Counted from the first letter of the stretch, positions 8,021 through 17,352 are shown. The stretch is 64,000 nt of DNA from Microbacterium yannicii PS01 (GCF_000304335.1 NZ_CAJF01000007.1:90842-154841), one strand, 5' to 3'. Notes: generated by a model from the sequence alone, not told the origin. Numbers and translations: made by a program.

Positions 8021-8560
8021 TCAGCCGGCACGCTGCTCGTGAATCGTCGACTCGAGGCTCGCGCCGTTGAGGTCGATGTACATACGACGCTCGGTGACCG
8101 AGAGCGTGAGGCTGTTACGACGCTCGAGCACGGCGGTGGCCGCCTCGACGAACCCCGGATCGAAGCTGTACAAAGGGATCTCGGGCGCGCGATGGATTCG
8201 CTTGCCCGCCCAAGGCGTCGCGACCTTGGCGGGATCGCGATGCGTGTACACGGCGGTCCGGACCGCCTGCATGCTGCCGAAGTGAAGGCGGGCCGCGTCC
8301 GGCGCCCCCACCTCGATCCAGGCGACGAGGGTGCCGGTGAGGTCGCGCACGAGCACGGCGGGCTCATCCGTCGCGGAGATCCCCTCGCTGAATCCGATGC
8401 CCTCTTCGAACTCGAGGCAGTAGGCCAGCACTCGGGTGAGCATGAAGGCATCGGTCTCGGAGGGATGGCGTGCCACGCGAAGCGTCATGTCCTCGTACAC
8501 GCCGCGATCCACATCGGCGAGCTGGACCGTGAACGTGTGGATCGTCGCGCCGGCTGCCAT
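8021..8560 (-). CDS. YaeQ family protein
   Basis: 179 residues, full length for YaeQ. Diagnostic blocks are TIHTFTVQLADVDRGVYEDMTLRVARHPSET, MLTRVLAYCLEFEEGIGFSEGI and WIEVGAPDAARLHFGS. The YaeQ fold is a compact PD-(D/E)XK-nuclease-like structure; its cellular role is not well established. The gene converges on the preceding hydrolase. A TAGGCT hexamer 8 nt upstream of the ATG may give a nearly leaderless mRNA. Confidence 0.92.
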   Translation of the reverse strand: MAAGATIHTFTVQLADVDRGVYEDMTLRVARHPSETDAFMLTRVLAYCLEFEEGIGFSEGISATDEPAVLVRDLTGTLVAWIEVGAPDAARLHFGSMQAVRTAVYTHRDPAKVATPWAGKRIHRAPEIPLYSFDPGFVEAATAVLERRNSLTLSVTERRMYIDLNGASLESTIHEQRAG

Positions 8561-8581
8561 AACGGTCGAGCCTACGCGTCT

Positions 8582-9118
8582 TCACCCCGCCAGCCGGGCA
8601 CGGTGCCGGCGTACCGCGTCGCGGTTCGCGCATCGCACGGAGCAGTAGCGTTGACGGCCGTTCCGTGTCACGTCGACGACCACGTTCCGGCATACGTCAG
8701 CGGGCAGGCGACCGGCCGCGCACCGCGAGAGGCGATGCATGCCGCGCGTGGTCAGGTGCAGAGCCGTTCCGACGCTGATGACCGCGTGGAGGACGCGAGC
8801 GAGCGTGTCATCGTCATCCCGGTAGTGAAGATGCCACCCTTCGCCGTCGTGATCGGTCAGGCGCGGATAGGCGGCGACGGTCGCCATGTGCACATTGAGA
8901 AGTCGCGCACGCTCACGGGGGTCTTCGGCGTCGACGACGGACAGCCAGTCGTCGACGACTCGACGCGACTGCCCGTGATCGTCGGATGCGTGGGCGAACT
9001 GCATGGTCATGCCGAAGTCCCGTGTGCGCGAGACGATGCCCTCGCGATCCGCCGGCCAGTCGTCGGCGAGCGACCCGGCAAGGAGGACGGCGTACTCGCC
9101 GTAAGGGTTGAGATGCAT
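8582..9118 (-). CDS. CGNR-type zinc-finger transcriptional regulator
   Basis: 178 residues. The N-terminal ABATE-like region opens with LNPYGEYAVLLAGSLAD. The C-terminal finger has the pattern C...C...RYCSVRCANRDAVRRHRARLAG, where the hallmark C-G-N-R reads C-A-N-R. The family is common in Actinobacteria as probable stress-linked DNA-binding regulators. The ATG at 9118 is preferred: TGTAAT lies 6 nt upstream (leaderless), and the frame before it is not family-like. It is divergent from a small CxxC protein, and the two starts are only 25 bp apart. Confidence 0.82.
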   Translation of the reverse strand: MHLNPYGEYAVLLAGSLADDWPADREGIVSRTRDFGMTMQFAHASDDHGQSRRVVDDWLSVVDAEDPRERARLLNVHMATVAAYPRLTDHDGEGWHLHYRDDDDTLARVLHAVISVGTALHLTTRGMHRLSRCAAGRLPADVCRNVVVDVTRNGRQRYCSVRCANRDAVRRHRARLAG

Positions 9119-9143
9119 AAGACCATTACAGCATCGTGTGAGC

Positions 9144-9365
9144 ATGACGACGAGATCGACCTCGGCAGACACCCCGCCCTTCGACCTGGCCGTGGTCCAC
9201 GAGCACGGCTGGATGGTGGAATCCGCGCACGCGACGTCCCAGGGGCGCGTGCTGTACGTACGATGCGCGGTGTGCGGCACGCGGCGCGTGGACGTCGAAC
9301 GCGATCCGGCTCAGCCCCCGACGGCACTCAGCGTCGTGTCGGGTGCGGGATCGGGATCGGCGTGA
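9144..9365 (+). CDS. small CxxC protein, function unknown
   Basis: 73 residues. A conserved-looking core (AVVHEHGWMVESAHATSQGRVLYVRCAVCGTRRVDVE) includes one CxxC pair at residues ~48-51, which could bind half a metal site or act in redox. The tail is low-complexity. The ATG at 9144 is the closest start before this core. Its divergent neighbour is the CGNR regulator, which may control it from the shared 25-bp gap (inference). Confidence 0.55.
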   Translation: MTTRSTSADTPPFDLAVVHEHGWMVESAHATSQGRVLYVRCAVCGTRRVDVERDPAQPPTALSVVSGAGSGSA

Positions 9366-9476
9366 TCCTGACGTCAATCACACGAACCCGCTCGCGCGCA
9401 AGCGCCTCGGCCGCGGCATCCGTCTGACCTATCGTCGCTCGCAGAACCCGAGAAGTCCGACGATCGAGGGGAAGAG

Positions 9477-9983
9477 ATGTCTCGCAACGTGAGAGAGCTG
9501 CGCTGCAGTCCCGACGACGTCTTCGCGGTGCTCAGCGACGGCTGGCTCTATCCGTGCTGGGTGGTGGGGGCGTCGCGCATGCGCGAGGTCGATGAGACGT
9601 GGCCGATGGCCGGAGCAGAGCTGCACCATTCGTTCGGCGTGTGGCCGGCACTGATCAACGACAAGACGGTCGTCGAGGAGTTCATCACCGGACGCCGCAT
9701 GGTGATGCGTGCCCGAGGCTGGCCGATCGGCGAGGCGCGGGTCACGCTGGACGTGAAGGAGCGGGGCGACGGGTGCGTCGTGCGCATCCAGGAAGAGGCC
9801 GTCGCGGGCCCGGGACGGTTCGTCCCCGAGCCGGTCATGGATGTGATGCTGCACTGGCGCAACAACGAGACCCTGCACCGGCTGGCGTATCTGGCGGAGG
9901 GACGTGCGACACGACCGGCCGGCGCCAGCACGGCGGAGAAAGAGATGGCATCGACGGGGGAGAGCGGGACGACGGTCACGTGA
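9477..9983 (+). CDS. SRPBCC family protein
   Basis: 168 residues with the START/polyketide-cyclase-like fold pattern: [31 protein letters not shown] at the start and the helix [22 protein letters not shown] near the end. Such proteins bind hydrophobic ligands or act as cyclases. GGGGAAGAG precedes the ATG. The stop overlaps the GTG of the FAD dehydrogenase gene (GTGA), so the two are coupled and probably act on the same hydrophobic substrate (inference). Confidence 0.82.
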   Translation: MSRNVRELRCSPDDVFAVLSDGWLYPCWVVGASRMREVDETWPMAGAELHHSFGVWPALINDKTVVEEFITGRRMVMRARGWPIGEARVTLDVKERGDGCVVRIQEEAVAGPGRFVPEPVMDVMLHWRNNETLHRLAYLAEGRATRPAGASTAEKEMASTGESGTTVT

Positions 9984-11455
9984 GCACCGGGACGCGAAGC
10001 ACAGCCGACCTCGACGCCGTCGTGGTGGGCGCCGGGCCGAACGGCCTCGCGGCGGCGGTCACCCTGGCACGCGCGGGGCTGAAGGTGCGCGTCTACGAGC
10101 GGGCGGACCAGGCGGGCGGCGGTGCGGCGACGAAGGAGCTGACACTCCCCGGCTTCTGGCACGACGTGTGCTCGGCGGTGCATCCGATGGCGTTCGAGTC
10201 CCGGTTCTTCCGCGAGTTCGGCCTTCGCCGTCGCGTCGAGTTCGTGACCCCCGACATCTCGTTCGCCCACCCTCTGGACGGTGGCCGAGCCGGGATCGCC
10301 TACCGCGACCTCGCTCGGACACGGGACGAGCTCGGCCGTGACGGCCGCGCGTACGAATCCCTCATGAGGCCGCTGGTGGAGCATTCGACCGAGGTCGCCG
10401 AGTTCACCGGCTCGTCGCTGCTGTGGATCCCGCGCGACATCCCGACGGCTCTCGCTTTCGGGCTGCGTGCGCTCGAGCAGGGCAGCCCCGCCTGGAAGGC
10501 GCGTTTCCAGGACGACGCCGCACCGGCGATGCTCACGGGTGTCGCGGCTCACACGATCCTCTCGCAGCCGAGCATCGCGGCCGCCGGTGCCGGGCTCGCC
10601 CTGGGCGCCTATGCCCACGCCCGCGGATGGCCGATTCCCGTCGGCGGGAGCCAGGCGATCATCGACGCCATGCTCGATGATCTGCGCTCGCACGGTGGCG
10701 AGATCCTCCTCGGCCAGGAGGTGAGCTCTCTGCGCGAGATCCCGGCTGCGCGCGTCACCCTTCTCGACGTCACTCCGCGCGCGCTCGTGCGGATGGCGGG
10801 CGACGCTCTGCCCCCGGGGTATCGCCGCGCACTGCAGAACTTCCGGTACGGAGGCGGCGTCGCAAAGGTCGACTTCGCGCTCAGCGACGCCGTGCCGTGG
10901 GCCGACCCCGGTGCGCGTCAGGCCGGAACGGTGCACGTCGGCGGAACGCGGGACGAAGTCGCGGATGCCGAGAACGACGTCAATCGCGGTCGCCTCCCCG
11001 AGCGTCCCTATGTGCTGGTCTCGCAGCCGTCGCTCTTCGATGCGAGCCGTGCGCCCGCGGGGAAGCACACGCTGTGGACGTACACGCACGTTCCCGCGGG
11101 CAGCCGGGTCGACCGGCAGGAGGCGGTCATCCGGCAGATCGAGCGGTTCGCCCCGGGCTTCCGCGACACGATCCTCGCCGCGGGCTCGCGCAACGCCGTC
11201 GAGGTGGAACGGCACAACCCGAACTATCCCGGCGGCGACATCGCCGCCGGCGCACCCACGCTCTGGCAGATCGTGCGCCGTCCCGTGCTGAGCCCGGACC
11301 CGTGGCGTACGCCGCTGCGCGGCGTGTACCTCGCGTCGGCATCAGTGGCGCCCGGGCCCGGCGTGCACGGGCTGCCCGGCTGGTTCGCCGCGCGCAGCGC
11401 GCTGCGTCACGACTTCGGGACGCGGGCGCTGCCCGATCTCTCGCCGCGCGACTGA
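9980..11455 (+). CDS. phytoene-desaturase-like FAD-dependent oxidoreductase
   Basis: 491 residues. The FAD motif is [35 protein letters not shown] near the N-terminus, and the C-terminal FAD segment is [26 protein letters not shown]. This arrangement belongs to the CrtI-like NAD(P)/FAD oxidoreductases, many members of which are not carotenoid enzymes. GTG start, coupled by GTGA to the SRPBCC gene. No other carotenoid genes are present in the window, so a carotenoid role is not supported. Substrate unknown. Confidence 0.85.
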   Translation: MSTGTRSTADLDAVVVGAGPNGLAAAVTLARAGLKVRVYERADQAGGGAATKELTLPGFWHDVCSAVHPMAFESRFFREFGLRRRVEFVTPDISFAHPLDGGRAGIAYRDLARTRDELGRDGRAYESLMRPLVEHSTEVAEFTGSSLLWIPRDIPTALAFGLRALEQGSPAWKARFQDDAAPAMLTGVAAHTILSQPSIAAAGAGLALGAYAHARGWPIPVGGSQAIIDAMLDDLRSHGGEILLGQEVSSLREIPAARVTLLDVTPRALVRMAGDALPPGYRRALQNFRYGGGVAKVDFALSDAVPWADPGARQAGTVHVGGTRDEVADAENDVNRGRLPERPYVLVSQPSLFDASRAPAGKHTLWTYTHVPAGSRVDRQEAVIRQIERFAPGFRDTILAAGSRNAVEVERHNPNYPGGDIAAGAPTLWQIVRRPVLSPDPWRTPLRGVYLASASVAPGPGVHGLPGWFAARSALRHDFGTRALPDLSPRD

Positions 11456-11536
11456 GCACCGTTCCTCGGGCGCCGATCGGGACGGTCTTTCCGTCGTTCG
11501 GCACGCGGCGTCACGGTCCGTGGGACAATCCGACTC

Positions 11537-13438
11537 GTGGAAAACCTGACGCTCATCGAGCGCTCTCCCGATCCCGAAGACGTCGCCGCCCGCTCGCGCA
11601 CCCACCGCTCGATCGCCGACAAGATCCGCGCCATGGGGCAGAACCGGATCGGGGCGCTGCTGCTCCTGATCGCGACTCTCGTCGCGATCCTGTGGGCGAA
11701 CATCTCGACCGGCTCGTACGAGTCCTTCTGGGAGACGCACATGACCGTCGGCCTGGGCGACCTGCAGCTGGATTTCACGCTGCACGCACTGGTCAACGAC
11801 GCGCTGATGGCGATCTTCTTCTTCACCGTCGGTCTGGAGGTCCGCCGCGAGTTCGCGATCGGCGAGCTGACGAGCTGGCCGCGCGCGATGGTGCCTGTGA
11901 TCGCGGCGGTCGCGGGGCTGGTCCTGCCGGCGCTCCTCTTCGTGCTCATCGCGCGAGGCTCCCGCTACGAGCACGCATGGGGCATCGTGATCTCGACCGA
12001 CACCGCGTTCCTCGTCGGGGCGCTGGCGTTGGTCGGCCCACGCGTGCCGGGACGGCTGCGTGTGTTCCTCCTCGCCCTGGCGGTCGTGGACGACATCGGC
12101 GCCCTCTCGATCATCGCTCTCGTCTACACGGCGAACTTCACCCCGCTCCCGCTGGCGATCGCAGCCGTGGGTCTGGCCGGCGTGTACTTCACGCGATACT
12201 TTCCGACGGGCCGCGGTCCCGTCTACGCCACGCTGTCGATCATCGTGTGGCTCGCGTTTCTCGCCTCGGGCGTTCATCCGACGCTCGCGGGTGTGGCCAT
12301 CGCGCTTCTGGTGCCGGTGTACCGGCCGGATCGGCGCGACGTCGAGCACGCGCTGGAACTGGCCAGGACGTTCCGGCAATCGCCGAACACCGAGTACGCG
12401 CGAGCCGCGGCGAACAGCCTGCGCGAGTCGATCTCGATCAACGAGCGGCTGCAGACCGCGTACGCGCCCTATGTCGCCTACGTCATCCTGCCGCTGTTCG
12501 CCCTCGCCAACGCGGGCGTCGTGCTCAGCCCCGACATCCTCGCGGGCGCCCTGGTGTCTCCTCTCACATGGGGCATCGTCGTCGGACTCGTCGTCGGCAA
12601 GATGATCGGCGTCTTCGGCTCGGCCGCCGTCATGAAGATCGCCCGCATCGGGGAGTTCGGAGCGGGTCTGACGCTGGACCGCCTGGCAGGCGGCGCGGCG
12701 CTGTGCGGCATCGGCTTCACGATCTCGCTGTTCATCGTGGACCTCGCGATCGCCGACGAGGAGGCGCAGAACGAGGCACGTGTGGGGGTGCTGGCGGCGT
12801 CGGTCATCGCGTTCGTCGTGGCCACCATCGTCTTTCGCATCTCGGACGCTCTCCGTCCCGACGATGACGCACGCCAGACTCTCGCACGGCCGGTGGACCC
12901 GCGGCGCGACCACGTCTTCGGGCCCGCCGATGCCCCGTTCACCATCGTCGAGTACGGCGACTTCCAGTGCGGCTTCTGCCTCAAGGCATCGGGGTCGATC
13001 CAGGAAGTGCACGGTGTGCTCGGCGACCGGCTGCGATACGTATGGCGTCACGCCCCGCTCACGCAGTACCACCCGAACGCGCTCGCGGGGGCCGAAGCCT
13101 CGGAGGCCGCCGCGCTCCAGGGCAAGTTCTTCGAGTTCGAGCGCGGTCTCTTCGCCGATCAGGAGAATCAGCGGCCGTCCGACATCGTCCGGCTCGCGCG
13201 CGAGCTCGGCCTCGACGTCGACCGGTTCGAACGGGATCTCACGTCCGCCGAGGTGACGGGTCGCGTGCAGGACGACATGCTGGATGCCGAAGCCATGGGG
13301 ATCACATCGGTGCCGACGCTCTTCGTCAACGGCCGTCGCCATGTCGGGCCCTACGACGCGCAGTCCCTCATCCGCGCGCTGGAGGAGTCGGAGGCCGAAT
13401 CCGCTCGAACGGTCCCCACGACGCCCGCGGCTCAGTAA
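11537..13438 (+). CDS. nhaA: Na+/H+ antiporter NhaA fused to DsbA-like thioredoxin domain
   Basis: 633 residues. Residues ~30-440 are the multi-helix NhaA antiporter, with ANISTGSYESFWE, FFFTVGLEVRREF, GIVISTDTAFLVGAL and the paired-Asp segment LALAVVDDIGALSIIALVY that carries the ion-binding aspartates. Residues ~455-620 form a DsbA/thioredoxin-like domain with active-site C-G-F-C near residue 478 and a cis-Pro segment TSVPTLFVNG. NhaA extrudes Na+ in exchange for H+; the redox domain's location and partner are unclear. A GACAAT hexamer ends 7 nt before the GTG, so the mRNA may be leaderless. Confidence 0.93.
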   Translation: MENLTLIERSPDPEDVAARSRTHRSIADKIRAMGQNRIGALLLLIATLVAILWANISTGSYESFWETHMTVGLGDLQLDFTLHALVNDALMAIFFFTVGLEVRREFAIGELTSWPRAMVPVIAAVAGLVLPALLFVLIARGSRYEHAWGIVISTDTAFLVGALALVGPRVPGRLRVFLLALAVVDDIGALSIIALVYTANFTPLPLAIAAVGLAGVYFTRYFPTGRGPVYATLSIIVWLAFLASGVHPTLAGVAIALLVPVYRPDRRDVEHALELARTFRQSPNTEYARAAANSLRESISINERLQTAYAPYVAYVILPLFALANAGVVLSPDILAGALVSPLTWGIVVGLVVGKMIGVFGSAAVMKIARIGEFGAGLTLDRLAGGAALCGIGFTISLFIVDLAIADEEAQNEARVGVLAASVIAFVVATIVFRISDALRPDDDARQTLARPVDPRRDHVFGPADAPFTIVEYGDFQCGFCLKASGSIQEVHGVLGDRLRYVWRHAPLTQYHPNALAGAEASEAAALQGKFFEFERGLFADQENQRPSDIVRLARELGLDVDRFERDLTSAEVTGRVQDDMLDAEAMGITSVPTLFVNGRRHVGPYDAQSLIRALEESEAESARTVPTTPAAQ

Positions 13439-13448
13439 CCTGTTCGCG

Positions 13449-15080
13449 ATGGGAACTCACGCCCCCGACCCGATCCAGCGACCCGAGCTGTCCGACGCCC
13501 AATGGGAGCGTCTGCGCGCCTACGGCACTCCCGAGGACGTCGCGCCCGGAGACTATCTCTTCCGATCCGGCGACCGTGACTACGACCTGATCCTGGTGGA
13601 GGAGGGCCAGGTCGAGCTCGTCCGCGATTCGCTCTTCTGGATCCAGGAGGCGGTGCTCGCTCACATGGGACCGCGCACCTTCGTCGGCGAGCTCGGCCTG
13701 CTCAACGGCCAGGGCGCCTTCCTCTCGGCGCGGGCGACCGAGGCGGGGCGAGTATTGCGCGTGAGCCGCACCGAGCTGCGGCGGATGATGGCCGAGGACG
13801 ACGAACTGTGCGACCTCGTGCTGCACGCGCTGTGGGCACGACGGGAGTCCCTTCGCCGAGGACCGGCCGCGCTCACTCTCAAGTTCGTCGGCCAGAGCTC
13901 GTCGCGGGACTACCTCGCCCTCCAGCGCTTCGCCGAGCGGCTCGACCTGGTGCACAAGTCGGTCGACCTCTCGGCGACCGACCTCGGCGATCACGAGAAG
14001 CTCGGAGTGACCGTCGACGATCTGCCCATCGCCTACATCCAGGGTGAGCCGCTGCCGCGGGCGACGCCGGGAATGGTCGCCGAGCGGCTGGGGCTGGCCT
14101 ACGAGGCGAACGGTGACGAAGTCGTCGATCTGGTGGTGGTCGGCGGCGGTCCGGCCGGACTCGCGGCCGCCATCTACGGCGCGTCCGAAGGGCTGAGCAC
14201 GGTTCTCCTCGACGCGGTCGCACCGGGTGGCCAGGCGGCCTCGACCTCGCGCATCGAGAACTTCCTGGGCTTTCCGTTCGGAGTCAGCGGCGGAGACCTC
14301 ATCGGTCAGGCGAGTCTTCAGGCGCTGAAGTTCGGAGTGCGCGTGTATGCCCCGTGCGAAGCGGTCGGACTGCAGCCCGACGGCGACGTCCTCGAGGTGA
14401 CGCTGTCGGACGGCCGGCGCATCCGCGCGCGCAGCACGATCGTGACATCGGGCGCGGCGTACCGCCGACTGGACCTCGAGCGATGGCCGGACTTCGAGCG
14501 CGCCGGCATCTACTACGCGGCGACGCAGCTCGAGCTGCGGCAGGTCATGGAGTCGCCGGTCGTCGTGGTCGGAGGCGCCAACTCCGCCGGTCAGGCAGCG
14601 CTGTACCTGGCGGCGAACGGCTGCCCCGTGCATCTGGTGGCGCGCGGCGCCGATCTCGGCTCACGCATGTCGTCGTACCTCGTCGACCGGCTGATGGAGG
14701 ATCCTCGCGTTCAGGTGCACACCGGGTCACGCGTCGTCGGACTCGACGGTGGAGTCGCGCTCGAGCGCGTCCGCATCGACAGCCTGGGTGAGGTCGATGC
14801 GCGGGGGCTGTTCTGTTTCATCGGCGCGGATCCTGCGACCGACTGGGTGTCGTCGTTGGACCGGGATCGGGACGGCTTCCTGCGGACGGGAACCGACATC
14901 GCCGCCCAGTCGCTCGAGCAGTGGCAGCGATTGGGACGCGAGCCACTGCCGTTCGAAACGTCGACGCCGCGGGTGTTCGCGGCGGGGGATGTGCGCCGAG
15001 GATCGATGAAGCGCGTCGCCGCTGCCGTCGGTGAGGGCTCCAGTGCGGTCGCATCGGTGCACCGCGCCCTGGCCGGGTGA
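13449..15080 (+). CDS. cNMP-binding domain / thioredoxin-reductase-like fusion lacking CxxC
   Basis: 543 residues in three parts. Residues ~20-130 form a cyclic-nucleotide-binding beta barrel (PGDYLFRSGDRDYDLILVEEGQVELV, FVGELGLLNGQ). Residues ~140-215 are thioredoxin-fold-like, with the LPIAY cis-Pro region but no cysteines. Residues ~220-540 are a thioredoxin-reductase-type FAD/NAD(P) oxidoreductase (VVVGGGPAGLAAAIYGASEG, APGGQAASTSRIENFLGF, VVVVGGANSAGQAALYL, FAAGDVRRGSMKRVAAAVGEGS). The CxxC that reduces thioredoxin is absent. A TAACCT hexamer sits 7 nt before the ATG, suggesting a leaderless mRNA despite only 10 bp after nhaA. Role unknown, plausibly redox or ligand-controlled signalling. 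Confidence 0.85.
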   Translation: MGTHAPDPIQRPELSDAQWERLRAYGTPEDVAPGDYLFRSGDRDYDLILVEEGQVELVRDSLFWIQEAVLAHMGPRTFVGELGLLNGQGAFLSARATEAGRVLRVSRTELRRMMAEDDELCDLVLHALWARRESLRRGPAALTLKFVGQSSSRDYLALQRFAERLDLVHKSVDLSATDLGDHEKLGVTVDDLPIAYIQGEPLPRATPGMVAERLGLAYEANGDEVVDLVVVGGGPAGLAAAIYGASEGLSTVLLDAVAPGGQAASTSRIENFLGFPFGVSGGDLIGQASLQALKFGVRVYAPCEAVGLQPDGDVLEVTLSDGRRIRARSTIVTSGAAYRRLDLERWPDFERAGIYYAATQLELRQVMESPVVVVGGANSAGQAALYLAANGCPVHLVARGADLGSRMSSYLVDRLMEDPRVQVHTGSRVVGLDGGVALERVRIDSLGEVDARGLFCFIGADPATDWVSSLDRDRDGFLRTGTDIAAQSLEQWQRLGREPLPFETSTPRVFAAGDVRRGSMKRVAAAVGEGSSAVASVHRALAG

Positions 15081-15120
15081 CATCGCCGAGTCGGACCTCT
15101 CGGCCGGTAGCCTGGCGAGA

Positions 15121-16005
15121 ATGAGCATGAACGTCGTCGATCGGTCTCGCATCGACGTGCCGCTCGCGCGTCGGCTCGTGGCCGGGCAGTTCCCGGAGTG
15201 GGCCGACTTGCCGGTGCGCGTGATGGATCGCTCGGGCAACGATCACCGGATGTTTCGGCTCGGCGAGAACATGCTCGTGCGGTTGCCCGCCGACCCGGAC
15301 TTCGTGCCGCAGGTGTCGAAGGAGCAGAAGTGGCTGCCGTGGCTGGCCCCCCGCCTTCCCCTGCCCGTTCCGCAGGTACGGGGAGCCGGACGGCCTTCAC
15401 CAGACTTTCCCGCCCGATGGTCGGTCTACGGCTGGCTGGACGGAGAACCAGCCGCTGTGGCGAAGATCGACGACACGGCGCGCTTCGCGGGTGAGATCGC
15501 CGACTTCCTGGTCGCGCTGAGGAACGTTCCGGTACCGGCGGATGCCCCGGCACCGGGTCAGCACAGCGCTTTCCGCGGCGGGCCGCTCGATCACTGGGAC
15601 GACGAGATGGCCGCACTCCTTCATCGAGTGCACGGCCGGGAGCGGGATCAGGCGGCGGGGATCTGGCGGGACGCGCTGGCCGCGCTGTTCGAGGGGCCGC
15701 CGGTGTGGCTGCACGGCGACGTCTCGGTGAACAACCTGCTGATCAGCGCCGGTCGGCTGTCGGCCGTGCTCGACTTCGGGTGCTCCGCGGTGGGCGACCC
15801 GGCGTGCGACACCGTGATGCGGTGGACGCTGTTCACCGGGCGGGCCCGCGACGAGTTCCGGCGACGCCTGGATGTGGACGAGGCGACGTGGGCCCGAGGA
15901 CGAGGATGGGCGCTGTGGAAGGGGCTCATCATGATCACGAACAAGCCGCCGGGCCAGGCCGAATTCGCGCGCCGGGTGCTCGACGAGCTCTTCTCCGGCG
16001 TATAG
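15121..16005 (+). CDS. aminoglycoside phosphotransferase (APH)-family kinase
   Basis: 294 residues. The kinase core is recognisable: catalytic loop VWLHGDVSVNNLLI (residues ~197-210) and metal-binding VLDFGCSAVGDPACDT shortly after. N-terminal GNDHRMFRLGENMLVRLP is the nucleotide-binding sheet. Members phosphorylate small molecules, including aminoglycosides, macrolides and metabolites; resistance cannot be assumed. TAGCCT (15108-15113) sits 7 nt before the ATG with no Shine-Dalgarno, giving a likely leaderless transcript. Confidence 0.87.
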   Translation: MSMNVVDRSRIDVPLARRLVAGQFPEWADLPVRVMDRSGNDHRMFRLGENMLVRLPADPDFVPQVSKEQKWLPWLAPRLPLPVPQVRGAGRPSPDFPARWSVYGWLDGEPAAVAKIDDTARFAGEIADFLVALRNVPVPADAPAPGQHSAFRGGPLDHWDDEMAALLHRVHGRERDQAAGIWRDALAALFEGPPVWLHGDVSVNNLLISAGRLSAVLDFGCSAVGDPACDTVMRWTLFTGRARDEFRRRLDVDEATWARGRGWALWKGLIMITNKPPGQAEFARRVLDELFSGV

Positions 16006-16084
16006 CCCCAGCAGCGGCCCGACAGTTCCGCGCTCCCTTGTCAAGGGGTCGGCCGAGCCGGCCGCCACGTCGTAGCGTCGGCCC

Positions 16085-16384
16085 ATGAATCCCGATGACA
16101 AGACCCGCTTCGCGGCGGGCGAGACCGACGAGATGCCTCCCGCCCCCCAGCGCACCCAGCTGTCGGAGCAGGAATCGCTGCGCAAGGACATGAGCTACAG
16201 CCCCGCGAGCGAGACCGAGACGCAGCGCAAGCAGGCCGACCCGCTCCCCGACACCGTCGATGACGACATCGACCCGGCGGATGTGCGCGCCGTGCCGGGC
16301 ACCGGAGGCCCCGACGACACCGGAGACGTCGAGGTCGACCCCGAGGACCTCAACCTGCCCGGCCGGTCCTCGACGTCGCCGTGA
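16085..16384 (+). CDS. acidic hydrophilic small protein, unknown
   Basis: 99 residues, rich in Asp, Glu, Pro and Thr, with no hydrophobic core; probably intrinsically disordered. Segments such as TVDDDIDPADVRAVPGTGGPDD give no family. TAGCGT sits 6 nt before the ATG (leaderless pattern). Its stop overlaps the GTG of the following SDR gene, so expression is coupled. Such disordered acidic proteins often accompany stress genes, but the function here is unknown. Confidence 0.65.
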   Translation: MNPDDKTRFAAGETDEMPPAPQRTQLSEQESLRKDMSYSPASETETQRKQADPLPDTVDDDIDPADVRAVPGTGGPDDTGDVEVDPEDLNLPGRSSTSP

Positions 16385-17352
16385 GCCCTCACGCCCGGAC
16401 CTCCCGGGAAGGGCCGGTCGTGGTGATCACCGGTGCCTCCAGCGGGATCGGGCGTGCCACAGCCCGGGAGTACGCGCGTGCCGGTGCACGACTCGTGCTG
16501 GCAGCGCGGAGCAGATCGGCCCTCGACACGGTGGTGGAGGAATGCCGCGGGCTTGGAGCGCAGGCGGTCGCGGTCCCCACAGACGTCTCGCGTGAAGCGG
16601 AGACGCGCGCTCTCGCCGCGTCGGCGGTGGGCGAGTTCGGTCGCATCGACGTCTGGGTGGGCAACGCGGGTGTCTTCAGCTACGGCGGCTTCGAGGACAC
16701 TCCGTCGAGGGTCTTCCGCCAGGTCGTGGAAACGAACCTGATGGGCCAGGTGCATGGCGCCCGCGCGGTGCTGCCCTACTTCCGTCGGCAGGGGAGCGGC
16801 GCGCTCGTCCTCGTCGGCTCTCTGTACTCGCGCGTGGGGTCGGCGGAGATCTCGCCCTACGTCACGAGCAAGTTCGGGCTGCTCGGTTTCGCCGAGACAC
16901 TCCGGCAGGAGCTGCGAGGAAGCGGCATCCGGCTCCGACTCATCCTTCCCGCCACGATCGACACCCCGATCTATCAGCACGCGGCGAACGTGACGCTCCG
17001 GCACGTTCACCCACTGCCTCCCGCGTCATCTCCGCGGCGTGTCGCGCGCGCGATCCTGCGAGCACCGGACCGCCGCCGATTCGCGACGTTCGTCGGCCAG
17101 TTCCAGCGAAGCGCGATCCTGCTGCATCGGGCCTCGCCCCGGGCATACGATGCGGTCTCCTCATTCCTCGTGCGCCGCGTGGAGCTCCGCGGAAGCGGTG
17201 CAGAGGTCACCGTAGGCACGGTGCTCGAATCGAGCGGCGAGGCAGGCCCGGTCACCGGCGGATGGCGTTCCGGCCGCCGACGCGCGGTCGCCGCTACGGC
17301 GCTCGCCGCCGCGCTCGCCGTGGCGGCTGCCCCGCTCGCGCGCCGACGATGA
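16381..17352 (+). CDS. SDR family oxidoreductase with C-terminal hydrophobic tail
   Basis: 323 residues. Classical SDR: cofactor motif TGASSGIG (residues ~19-26), NAG in VWVGNAGVFSYGG, active-site Ser in VLVGSLYSRVGSAE and catalytic YVTSKFG. After the catalytic domain a ~60-residue extension ends in an Ala-rich hydrophobic stretch (AVAATALAAALAVAAAPLARRR) that may associate with membrane. NAD(P)-dependent; substrate unknown. GTG start overlaps the preceding gene as GTGA. Confidence 0.87.
   Translation: MSPHARTSREGPVVVITGASSGIGRATAREYARAGARLVLAARSRSALDTVVEECRGLGAQAVAVPTDVSREAETRALAASAVGEFGRIDVWVGNAGVFSYGGFEDTPSRVFRQVVETNLMGQVHGARAVLPYFRRQGSGALVLVGSLYSRVGSAEISPYVTSKFGLLGFAETLRQELRGSGIRLRLILPATIDTPIYQHAANVTLRHVHPLPPASSPRRVARAILRAPDRRRFATFVGQFQRSAILLHRASPRAYDAVSSFLVRRVELRGSGAEVTVGTVLESSGEAGPVTGGWRSGRRRAVAATALAAALAVAAAPLARRR

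Noticed and set aside
9980..11455. carotenoid phytoene desaturase (crtI)
   Set aside because: The fold is CrtI-like, but no crtB/crtE/idi genes are near and the coupled partner is an SRPBCC protein.
11342..13342. 666-residue frame antisense to nhaA
   Set aside because: Long antisense frames are expected in high-GC DNA; the Glu/Arg/Asp-rich sequence is a mirror of real codons and the plus-strand NhaA is unmistakable.
15121..16005. aminoglycoside resistance gene
   Set aside because: The APH family is broad; no feature points to antibiotic substrates.
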